Source of the DNA: Candidatus Bathyarchaeota archaeon
Lineage (GTDB): Archaea; Thermoproteota; Bathyarchaeia; 40CM-2-53-6
Direction of reading: 5' to 3'
NCBI GenBank assembly: GCA_005882905.1
Contig: VBBG01000183.1
Location: 1 to 6,249, forward strand
Length of the DNA stretch: 6,249 nucleotides
Shown in pieces: positions 1 through 5,259 of this stretch (positions within the stretch are counted from its first letter, which is position 1; every line of letters starts with the position of its first letter). A program made the translations under genes and the position numbers. The notes under the pieces were generated by a model. It saw only the letters and a program-made list of their open reading frames with translations, was not told the origin of the DNA and searched no databases.

Positions 1-117
1 CGCAAGCGCTACGATTGTTGCGTCGAGAGCGGAGAGAAACAGCGAGAGGCCAACAGCGACTATTGCCACCCACTTTCGTTGATCTTGCGAAGTTACAAGA
101 CTGATCCGCGCACTCAT
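1..117 (-). CDS. MFS drug exporter, DHA2 (EmrB/QacA-like) family, N-terminal fragment
   Basis: This is the first 39 codons of a leftward gene that runs off the left edge of the window. It starts at an ATG (115-117 on the complement) and stays open to base 1. The visible protein has a short polar N-terminus (MSARISLVTSQDQRKW) followed by the start of a hydrophobic helix ending in LSALDATIVALA. The L-D-x-T-I-V-x-x-A pattern in the first transmembrane helix is the family signature of the 14-helix DHA2 drug:H+ antiporters (EmrB, QacA and relatives), which expel hydrophobic compounds across the cytoplasmic membrane using the proton gradient. The helix position and the motif agree well with that family, but only about 8 percent of a typical 450-550 residue protein is visible, so the substrate cannot be guessed. 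It is divergent from the helicase gene, with 146 bp between the two starts. Confidence 0.72.
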   Translation of the reverse strand, partial: MSARISLVTSQDQRKWVAIVAVGLSLFLSALDATIVALA

Positions 118-263
118 GATATGAGATATGTGTTTTCCTGGATTCTAAGTACAGCCCAAACGGCATTGGCGTTTTTGGACAACAGCAGCTCTGTTAGTGT
201 CTTTGGAGGGCCAGGCGAAAACGGGCATCATGAACAAGACCTCTTATTCGACACTCGAATCGA
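118..263. promoter_or_regulatory. Divergent intergenic region between MFS exporter and helicase
   Basis: This 146-bp gap must hold the promoters of both divergent genes. No strong TATA box or Shine-Dalgarno is visible for either start, which suggests short or absent leaders. On the complement, a weak CTTAGAA-like element lies about 26-33 bp upstream of the exporter ATG. An imperfect inverted repeat lies at 178-201: AACAG/CTGTT with a 5-nt spacer, flanked by GAC and GTC. It could be an operator, but its arms are short. A second, perfect inverted repeat sits across the helicase start and is listed separately. No convincing small gene is seen here. Confidence 0.35.
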
Positions 264-265
264 GT
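253..265. repeat. Perfect inverted repeat across the helicase start codon
   Basis: ACTCGA, one A, then TCGAGT gives two 6-bp arms in perfect inverted symmetry. The right arm covers the first two bases of the GTG start at 264. In a transcript starting upstream the arms could form only a hairpin with an impossibly small loop, so a protein-binding operator is the more sensible reading if the repeat is functional. Chance is also possible for a 13-bp site. Confidence 0.3.
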
Positions 266-1538
266 GAACAAATTGGCTCAAGGTTTCGAAGCATTCGGAT
301 TGAACCCTCGCCTCCTCCAGGCTGTCCGGGAGATGGGTTTCCACGAAGCGTTCCCGATACAGGTGGAAGCGATAGCACCGCTCTTGAAGGGTCGAGACCT
401 GATTGGCCAAGCCCAGACCGGGTCTGGCAAGACTCTGGCCTATGCGTTGCCAATGCTGCAGAGGGTCGAGCCGCACTCCCGCGAGATTCAAGGCCTGGTA
501 CTTGTTCCAACCAGGGAGCTTGCTGTACAGGTCGCGGGCGAGTTCGAACGTCTTGCCAAGCATCTCCCGTCACGGACAATGCCAATCTATGGAGGCGCGA
601 GCATGCGAGCGCAGATCGAGCAACTACGACGCGGCTATGCGAAAATAGTTGTAGCCACGCCAGGCAGACTGCTCGACCACCTGAAGCGCAGAACCATTGA
701 TCTGCACGGTGCCAAGTTCGTCGTTATCGACGAGGCCGACCGGATGCTGGACATGGGTTTCATCGACGATGTCAAGTCAATCCTCGAGAACGTACCCCGA
801 GGCCACCAGACTGCACTTTTCTCGGCCACAATGCCCAACGAGGTTGTGAGACTCTCCCAACGTTATCTTTCTAACCCGCTTCGAGTATTCGTCGACAGCG
901 AAGAGATCGCCGTAGAATCACTCCGCCAATCCTATGTTAGAGCCGAAGAAGACTCGAAGTTTCCCGTCCTACTCGCAATACTCAAAACAGAGAGGATGGA
1001 GGGAGCACTAGTATTTTGTTCGACAAAGATCAGAGCAGCTCATCTCGCCGAAGCACTTGCAAGAAACAATGTCAATGCTGAGGCCTTGCATGGTGACATG
1101 TCTCAAAGCCAGAGAAACGCTGTATCACAGGCCTTCCGCCAGGGACGGATCGACGTACTCGTCGCAACGGACGTTGCCGCCAGAGGCCTCGACATACCCT
1201 GGGTCAGCCACGTAGTCAACTATGACATGCCAGACGATCCACTCATGTACTTCCACCGAGTGGGACGGACAGCACGAGCAGGAAAGAAAGGAACGTCAAT
1301 CTCGGTTGTCAGCCGTGAAGACCACGATATTTTCAACAGCGTCAAGAACATGACCGGGACCACCATCGAACAGGACGAGAGATTCGCTCTGGAAGGCACT
1401 ACTCGAACACGCTTCCTACTGCCTTCGCGACCTGCAAGGTTTGGCGGGCACGGGGGAGGCAGAAGGAAGAGAGACCATCGTGGAAGACAGAAGAGGTCCA
1501 GGGACGGCGGCAGGTTTAGACGCCACCGACGACGCTGA
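264..1538 (+). CDS. DEAD-box ATP-dependent RNA helicase
   Basis: This complete 424-residue helicase of superfamily 2 unwinds short RNA duplexes in the cytoplasm using ATP; family roles include ribosome assembly, mRNA turnover and cold adaptation. All core motifs are visible in order: Q motif region (F8 to Q33, with PIQ at 31-33), motif I AQTGSGKT (50-57), Ia PTRELA (82-87), GG (110-111), Ib TPGR (132-135), II DEAD (156-159), III SAT (187-189), IV around 248-253, V ATDVAARGLD (301-310) and VI HRVGRTARAG (331-340). After residue 390 the tail is Gly/Arg/Lys-rich (GGHGGGRRKR and onward), typical of a non-specific RNA-binding extension. The GTG at 264 is chosen because an in-frame stop lies at 231 and it leaves the usual short lead before the Q motif; TTG at 273 is an alternative. 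No Shine-Dalgarno is visible, so the mRNA may be leaderless. The family assignment is secure; the cellular target is not known. Confidence 0.96.
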   Translation: MNKLAQGFEAFGLNPRLLQAVREMGFHEAFPIQVEAIAPLLKGRDLIGQAQTGSGKTLAYALPMLQRVEPHSREIQGLVLVPTRELAVQVAGEFERLAKHLPSRTMPIYGGASMRAQIEQLRRGYAKIVVATPGRLLDHLKRRTIDLHGAKFVVIDEADRMLDMGFIDDVKSILENVPRGHQTALFSATMPNEVVRLSQRYLSNPLRVFVDSEEIAVESLRQSYVRAEEDSKFPVLLAILKTERMEGALVFCSTKIRAAHLAEALARNNVNAEALHGDMSQSQRNAVSQAFRQGRIDVLVATDVAARGLDIPWVSHVVNYDMPDDPLMYFHRVGRTARAGKKGTSISVVSREDHDIFNSVKNMTGTTIEQDERFALEGTTRTRFLLPSRPARFGGHGGGRRKRDHRGRQKRSRDGGRFRRHRRR

Positions 1539-1563
1539 GAAGTCAGACGGATGAGCATCCCGT

Positions 1564-2043
1564 TTGAACAAGAAGGCGAAGAAGGATCAGCGGGATGCAA
1601 TGCCAGGCTATGAGGTCTACGCGAAAGCGAGGCCCATTATGACCTTATGGCGCTGGGTTGTCGCCAGTCTTGTCTTTCTAGTTTTGGGTGCCGGAGCTTG
1701 GGCTGACCTGCCTAACAGCCTATTCGGGGTTCTCTTTTTTGTCGCGTTTGCTCTGGCCGCCGCAACAATCTCCGGATTCTATCTGCGCAGTAGATGGATC
1801 CCGATCGGGATTAAGCGTGACGGAGAGAGACTGCTGATCACCGGTATTGCAGACTCCGGCATAATGGTTGCTTCAAAAGTCGAATTTACCAGTCCGTCCA
1901 GTCTCTATGTGGAGCGTTGGGGGGAGAGGATAGCCTCGAAGAAAATGATTCTGTTCTTTGCGTCGACTGAAGACGCGAGTAAAGTAGCGGACTGGCTGAA
2001 ACCGGGTGCAACGCAGGGCGAGGTGCCACCGGTTTCGGGCTAG
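1564..2043 (+). CDS. Small two-helix membrane protein with a cytoplasmic beta-rich domain
   Basis: I do not recognise this 159-residue protein. It has a Lys/Arg-rich N-terminus (MNKKAKKDQR), two closely spaced hydrophobic helices at about 28-47 and 52-74, and then a soluble segment of about 85 residues that reads as several beta strands ending in a helix (KMILFF, acidic linker, VADWLK). Two N-terminal helices followed by a small beta domain recall bacterial/archaeal PH-like (DUF304-type) membrane proteins, but this is a resemblance only. The TTG at 1564 is used because an in-frame TGA sits at 1552; ATG at 1600 (residue 13) is a plausible alternative and would drop most of the basic leader. 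It follows the helicase by 25 bp on the same strand, so co-transcription is likely. Its stop overlaps that of the opposing gene. Confidence 0.7.
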   Translation: MNKKAKKDQRDAMPGYEVYAKARPIMTLWRWVVASLVFLVLGAGAWADLPNSLFGVLFFVAFALAAATISGFYLRSRWIPIGIKRDGERLLITGIADSGIMVASKVEFTSPSSLYVERWGERIASKKMILFFASTEDASKVADWLKPGATQGEVPPVSG

Positions 2044-2342
2044 CCTAGGTTCTTCCCTTTGCTCTTGGAAAGTTCTGATTTCAGCTTTTGTTCGATCATA
2101 TCCGCGTCTGCTGAGGAGTCGAAAATCATTCTAACATCCCCATAATGCCAAAAGCCGGTAGAGGCAACTAGGGTTACTGCGTCTACGCGTTCTATTTTCT
2201 TCGGGACCACTTCGAACATGTTCTTGCCAGGGTCCACGACGAAACAGATGCCTCTCTCAAAATGTATGCGAGATCTCTTTACATAACCAGCTTCGCCTAG
2301 GGGTGCTATGACCATTGCCCAGACATCCTTGTCGCCGTTCAA
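2040..2342 (-). CDS. Conserved-looking small soluble protein of unknown function
   Basis: This leftward 100-residue protein has no signal peptide or membrane helix. It appears beta-rich in its first 75 residues (strand-like stretches around VWAMVIAPL, ICFVVD, FEVVPKKIERVDAVTLVAS and VRMIF) and ends in an amphipathic helix (DADMIEQKLKSEL) with a Lys/Ser-rich tail. That order of strands followed by a closing helix would suit a small PH-like or similar barrel fold, but no family is recognised. The start is TTG at 2342; the alternative is ATG at residue 10, which would remove the NGDKDVWA segment. No ribosome binding site is evident. It converges on the small membrane protein and shares four bases with it at the stop codons. 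Codon usage looks like that of its neighbours, so it is likely a real gene. Confidence 0.6.
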   Translation of the reverse strand: MNGDKDVWAMVIAPLGEAGYVKRSRIHFERGICFVVDPGKNMFEVVPKKIERVDAVTLVASTGFWHYGDVRMIFDSSADADMIEQKLKSELSKSKGKNLG

Positions 2343-2435
2343 ACTTCTCGAACAACCGAAGATTTCATTGTCTCGCTGGCATGATCCTACCTACTAGCTG
2401 CTCACTGTTTCCAGAGTAGGCATCTCCGGGTAAGT

Positions 2436-2442
2436 CTTAAAA
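2436..2442 (+). promoter_or_regulatory. Putative archaeal TATA box for the transporter operon
   Basis: CTTAAAA, in an AT-rich patch (TCTTAAAACAAAA) within an otherwise GC-rich region, resembles an archaeal TATA element. Transcription normally starts about 25 bp downstream of the box centre, which would place the 5' end near 2464, at the first base pairs of the structured leader. The coincidence between expected start and first stem strengthens both calls. No mapped transcript end supports it. Confidence 0.4.
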
Positions 2443-2461
2443 CAAAACCTCTCATCCGATA

Positions 2462-2529
2462 CGACTTCAGGGCGCGTGAGTGGGGCCTCCCACCCGTTGC
2501 GCCATAAGAAAACCCCGGAGTCGGGAGGC
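2462..2529 (+). promoter_or_regulatory. Structured 5' leader, riboswitch-like, able to mask the ribosome binding site
   Basis: The RNA can form three nested stems. P1 is CGACTTC (2462-2468) with GGAGTCG (2517-2523), 7 bp including one G-U. P2 is GGCGC (2471-2475) with GCGCC (2499-2503), 5 bp. P3 is GTGGG (2480-2484) with CCCAC (2489-2493), 5 bp, closing a GCCT loop (2485-2488). An A-rich strand (ATAAGAAAA, 2504-2512) and CCCC (2513-2516) link P2 to P1. The ribosome binding site GGGAGG (2523-2528) abuts P1. The loop GCCT is the exact complement of AGGC (2526-2529), and extended into P3 the match is 7 nt: GCCTCCC (2485-2491) with GGGAGGC (2523-2529). The leader could therefore either hide or expose the site. 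CCCC could alternatively pair with GGGG (2482-2485) as a pseudoknot. No known riboswitch consensus is recognised; the regulatory role is inferred from structure and position alone. Confidence 0.5.
2524..2528 (+). promoter_or_regulatory. Shine-Dalgarno site that decides the transporter start
   Basis: GGAGG ends four bases before the ATG at 2533. It supports that ATG over the GTG at 2476, which has no such site and lies inside the structured leader. Confidence 0.7.
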
Positions 2530-2532
2530 AGA

Positions 2533-3234
2533 ATGCATACACAAGCAATCACAAGACAATGGATTCCTAGAACCGCCGAACTAACACTCGCCGCTGGCCT
2601 GGCAGCTACCTACGTCATCACTACCTTCATTCCGTTGACGCCATTCATCGGCGGGCCCGCCTTCATCACCCTCGAAATCGTCATGCTCCCAGTAATAGCC
2701 GCAGTACTGAGACCAATACCGGCACTCGCCACCGCATTTGTAGGCAGCCTTGGAATGGCCCTCGGCCAACCCAGCTTTTACCAAGCCTTCGGGCTACCAG
2801 GACTCCTGGTTCCCATGATCGCCGCAGGAGCCGGAAGCGTTGCTTTCCACTATGGCCTTGGACCCATCTTACCATGGGCCTACGTCCTAGCGGGCGCAGC
2901 ATACTACATCGCCCTATCCAGAGGCGGAACACTCTTCTGGCTCATACCATACCTCCTCGTGATCATCTCCCTCCCCGCGGCCTTTCGACTGAAGGAAAAC
3001 CCACGAATCGGAATACTGACATTCTACACCGCCATGACCGAACAGGTCTCACTCAACATTCTCAGCATAAGCCTCCTAAGCCTCACGGGACCAGTATGGC
3101 TAGGAATTACGCCGCTAATGTACTTGGAACGGACAATAGCCACGTTCGGAGGTGCAGCAGGAATCGTTGCCCTTAAATCGGCACTCGGAGGCAGACTCGA
3201 CATAGCAAAGAGGATCCGAAAGGAGGTGAGGTAG
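2533..3234 (+). CDS. Integral membrane protein, ECF transporter S component-like
   Basis: This 233-residue protein has about six to seven hydrophobic helices (roughly 16-36, 45-60, 62-80, 86-106, 112-128, 133-150 and 160-215) and a basic C-terminal end (AKRIRKEVR). Length, helix number and the stretch FIPLTPFIGGP, then helices rich in small residues, resemble the substrate-binding S components of energy-coupling factor transporters, which capture vitamins, cofactor precursors or metals at very low concentration. The first helix contains AAGLAA, giving the AxxxA spacing (A20/A24 and A21/A25) through which S components contact the EcfT scaffold. EcfT and the two ATPases are not in this window; shared ECF modules are often encoded elsewhere. 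The start is the ATG at 2533 with GGAGG just upstream; an upstream GTG at 2476 would add 19 low-complexity residues encoded by the leader. The substrate is unknown. Another small membrane protein family cannot be excluded. Confidence 0.6.
   Translation: MHTQAITRQWIPRTAELTLAAGLAATYVITTFIPLTPFIGGPAFITLEIVMLPVIAAVLRPIPALATAFVGSLGMALGQPSFYQAFGLPGLLVPMIAAGAGSVAFHYGLGPILPWAYVLAGAAYYIALSRGGTLFWLIPYLLVIISLPAAFRLKENPRIGILTFYTAMTEQVSLNILSISLLSLTGPVWLGITPLMYLERTIATFGGAAGIVALKSALGGRLDIAKRIRKEVR
3222..3229 (+). promoter_or_regulatory. Strong Shine-Dalgarno of the zinc-ribbon gene inside the transporter end
   Basis: GGAGGTGA is a full-length complement of the 16S rRNA 3' end. It lies within the last codons of the transporter gene and 10 bases before the ATG at 3240. 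A second, weaker GGAG (3234-3237) lies very close to the start. The arrangement predicts translational coupling, with efficient translation of the small downstream protein. Confidence 0.65.
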
Positions 3235-3239
3235 GAGAG

Positions 3240-3431
3240 ATGTGTGTCACTCCAGTTGTGAAGTGTTGGCACTGTGGAGAATGGTTCGTCAAGAAGGCCA
3301 ATCGTGGAGAATTCGAAGACTGTCCTCACTGTGGAAAGGGCTTCGAGGATCTTACACCAGAAGCGCAGGTGGCTGTGAAGGCGACTATCGCGCCGTTTTT
3401 CGAAGTGCCTAGGATAAAGCAGATCGCATAG
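3240..3431 (+). CDS. Small zinc-ribbon protein
   Basis: This 63-residue protein has CWHC at residues 9-12 and CPHC at 28-31, i.e. CxxC-x15-CxxC, followed by G-K-G-F. Both knuckles are of the Cx2CG type, so a rubredoxin-like zinc ribbon binding one metal ion through four cysteines is well supported. After the ribbon comes a mostly helical stretch (LTPEAQVAVKATIAPFF) that might be an interaction surface. No enzyme domain is present. The ATG at 3240 begins 5 bp after the transporter stop and is served by a strong Shine-Dalgarno inside that gene, so the two proteins are probably made together. Whether it regulates, stabilises or is merely co-expressed with the transporter cannot be told. It is too short to assign to a named family. 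Confidence 0.72.
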   Translation: MCVTPVVKCWHCGEWFVKKANRGEFEDCPHCGKGFEDLTPEAQVAVKATIAPFFEVPRIKQIA

Positions 3432-3445
3432 ATCTCACAACCCCA

Positions 3446-3455
3446 TTCTTTCTTT
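3446..3455 (+). terminator. T-rich archaeal-type terminator after the transporter/zinc-ribbon unit
   Basis: TTCTTTCTTT lies 15 bases after the zinc-ribbon stop, without a preceding stem. Pyrimidine tracts of this kind terminate archaeal RNA polymerase. It separates the unit from hyuB, which begins 67 bases further on. Confidence 0.4.
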
Positions 3456-3522
3456 GACTACAAACAGCGGAGCCCTAGCAAACTGAATAACAAACACCGC
3501 GAACCATCTGATCGCTCGGACA

Positions 3523-5166
3523 ATGCTTCTGGACCCGACGACGACAGAGATCATCAGAAACTCGCTAGTCTATGCGAGTGAGGAGATGGGCATCGCCCTC
3601 CGCAACACCTCCTACAGTCCCAACATCCGTGAGAGAATGGACCACTCAGCCGCGATCTTCGACGAGGAGGGAAGACTCCTCGCCCAGGCGGAACACATAC
3701 CTGTACACCTCGGCTCTCTACCTTGGGGACTCGCCAGGACCCTTGACTACTGCGAGAGAGAAGACATCGATCTCGAACCGTCCTCAATGATAATGGTCAA
3801 CAATCCATACATCGCGGGGACACACCTGAACGACGTAACCGTCATCAGGCCAGTCTACCACTCCAACAGACTTGTAGGTTACGCCGCCAACAAGGCTCAT
3901 CACTCCGACGTCGGAGGCAGAGTCCCAGGAAGCATATCCGTAGACGCCAAGACTCTCTTCGACGAAGGCGTCGTCATAGATCCTCGATACCTGATCCGGA
4001 AAAACTGGATTATCAAAAGCGCAGTTAGAGCTCTATCCTCAAGATCTCGCACTCCAAAAGAGCGGATGGGCGACCTCAAAGCCCAAACAGCGGCCAACAT
4101 TACAGGAGAACGTAGGGTCCTCGAACTTGTAAAGAAACACGGACTCAAAACATTCAGGCAAGCCTGCACGGAGTCGTTGAGGAAGACAGAGCAGCTCGCC
4201 CGGCTGCGACTCTCAAAGATGCCAACCGGCACGTACCAAGCCCAAGACTATCTCGAAGACCCGGACGGAGAGAATATCCTACTGTCGGTCAGTATCACGC
4301 TCTCCAAAGGGAGCCTGAAAGTTGACTATACCGGCACCGACAAACAGGTATCTAATCCACTCAACGCGGTCTTCGGAGTAACCCTCTCAGGCGTATACTT
4401 CGTCACCCGAACGTTGACAGGAGACGATGTCCCCGCAAACCACGGAGCCTTCGCACCGATCCAAGTCCACGCACCCGAAGGAACAATCCTCAACCCAACC
4501 TATCCCCATCCGGTGGCGGGCGGCAACGTGGAGACGAGCCAGCGGAACGCTGACCTCCTATATCGCACATTCAGCCAGGCGGTCCCGGACAAGGTCCCAG
4601 CGGATTCGGGCGGGTCCATGAACAACGTCATGATGGGTGGAAGATGCAGAGGAAAGAGCTGGGCCTTCTACGAGACAATAGGAGTAGGCCTCGGAGCACA
4701 ACGCGACCGCGACGGCATCGACGGCATACAAGCGAACATGACCAATACGATGAACACGCCGATAGAGGAGATTGAACGATCCTACCCACTACTCGTCAAA
4801 CAGTACGAGCTACGACCTGACAGTTCCGGATCGGGACACCTCCGAGGAGGCACAGGAATTATCAGATCCTACCAAGCACTAACCAATGAGATTACAGTAA
4901 CAGTTCTTGCAGAGAGAGGACGAAACCGGCCACAAGGGCTCTCCGGAGGCGGACCCGGAGCGAGAACAGAAGTTTCTCTCTACAAGAAAAAGAGAGGCCG
5001 GTCAGAGAAGATTAGACTACCAGTGAAAACCACTGTCATCCTCGATGAAGGAGACATCATCGAAATCAAGACCGCGGGAGGCGGAGGCTATGGGAGACCG
5101 GAGAAACGAGAGAGGCAAAGAATCGAGGAGGATCTTGAAAATCGAGTAGTCACACTTCCACTGTAG
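3523..5166 (+). CDS. hyuB: Hydantoinase B/oxoprolinase family protein
   Basis: The 547 residues match the usual length of the B subunit (about 520-590). Family enzymes hydrolyse cyclic amides such as N-methylhydantoin or 5-oxoproline with ATP; the A subunit binds ATP and B completes ring opening. Some relatives are acetone carboxylase subunits. Family hallmarks are visible: the N-terminus DPTTTEIIRNSLVYASEEMG, RERMDHSAAIFD (37-47), NNPYIAGTHLNDV (93-105), HHSDVGGRVPGS (126-137), a GGTGI motif near 440, AERGRNRPQGLSGGGPG, and the closing TAGGGGYGRPEKR. D40, H101, D104 and H126 are candidate divalent-metal ligands by analogy with family structures. The ATG at 3523 puts the conserved DPxTxEIIRN segment at the very start; no Shine-Dalgarno precedes it, so the mRNA may have a very short leader. 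No hyuA is in the window: upstream is a zinc-ribbon gene and downstream an opposing gene. The exact substrate is unknown. Confidence 0.94.
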   Translation: MLLDPTTTEIIRNSLVYASEEMGIALRNTSYSPNIRERMDHSAAIFDEEGRLLAQAEHIPVHLGSLPWGLARTLDYCEREDIDLEPSSMIMVNNPYIAGTHLNDVTVIRPVYHSNRLVGYAANKAHHSDVGGRVPGSISVDAKTLFDEGVVIDPRYLIRKNWIIKSAVRALSSRSRTPKERMGDLKAQTAANITGERRVLELVKKHGLKTFRQACTESLRKTEQLARLRLSKMPTGTYQAQDYLEDPDGENILLSVSITLSKGSLKVDYTGTDKQVSNPLNAVFGVTLSGVYFVTRTLTGDDVPANHGAFAPIQVHAPEGTILNPTYPHPVAGGNVETSQRNADLLYRTFSQAVPDKVPADSGGSMNNVMMGGRCRGKSWAFYETIGVGLGAQRDRDGIDGIQANMTNTMNTPIEEIERSYPLLVKQYELRPDSSGSGHLRGGTGIIRSYQALTNEITVTVLAERGRNRPQGLSGGGPGARTEVSLYKKKRGRSEKIRLPVKTTVILDEGDIIEIKTAGGGGYGRPEKRERQRIEEDLENRVVTLPL

Positions 5167-5178
5167 GAAAGCAACAAT

Positions 5179-5199
5179 CTTGAGAAATCCTTCCTCAGG
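5179..5199 (+). terminator. Weak hairpin after hyuB
   Basis: CTTGAG (5179-5184) can pair with CTCAGG (5194-5199), 6 bp including one G-U, across a 9-nt loop, 13 bases after the hyuB stop. No T run follows it, so termination activity is doubtful; it might only protect the transcript end. Confidence 0.25.
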
Positions 5200-5236
5200 T
5201 GATATCGATGAGCTTTGAGACTGTCGTAGGGCGGAG

Positions 5237-5250
5237 AGAAGAGAAAAAAT
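5237..5250 (-). terminator. T-rich terminator for the leftward surface-protein gene
   Basis: On the complement, 10 bases past the stop codon, the sequence runs ATTTTTTCTCTTCTC (six T at 5244-5249). This pyrimidine tract is what archaeal transcription termination uses. The rest of the 93-bp convergent gap with hyuB shows nothing else clear. Confidence 0.45.
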
Positions 5251-5259
5251 GAGAAGTCT

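Noticed and set aside
228..585. Two leftward reading frames opposite the helicase
   Set aside because: They mirror the helicase coding strand, lack motifs and conflict with a securely identified gene.
197..700. Long rightward reading frame overlapping the helicase start
   Set aside because: It lies in another frame over the helicase gene, and its translation is rich in Pro, Cys, Arg and Ser without any recognisable motif, as expected of a shadow frame.
1551..1613. Twenty-codon reading frame starting at the ATG at 1551, overlapping the start of the small membrane protein
   Set aside because: It has no clear ribosome binding site and no recognisable product; overlap with the next gene in another frame makes it more likely accidental than a regulatory peptide.
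2462..2523. tRNA-like reading of the leader because its outer stem is 7 bp
   Set aside because: There is no T-arm consensus, no anticodon arm of the right size and no discriminator/CCA context; three nested stems do not make a cloverleaf.
2476..2532. N-terminal extension of the transporter from the GTG at 2476
   Set aside because: The 19 added residues are polar and unlike a transporter N-terminus, there is no ribosome binding site for the GTG, and the same bases form the nested stems of the leader. The ATG at 2533 has GGAGG at good position.
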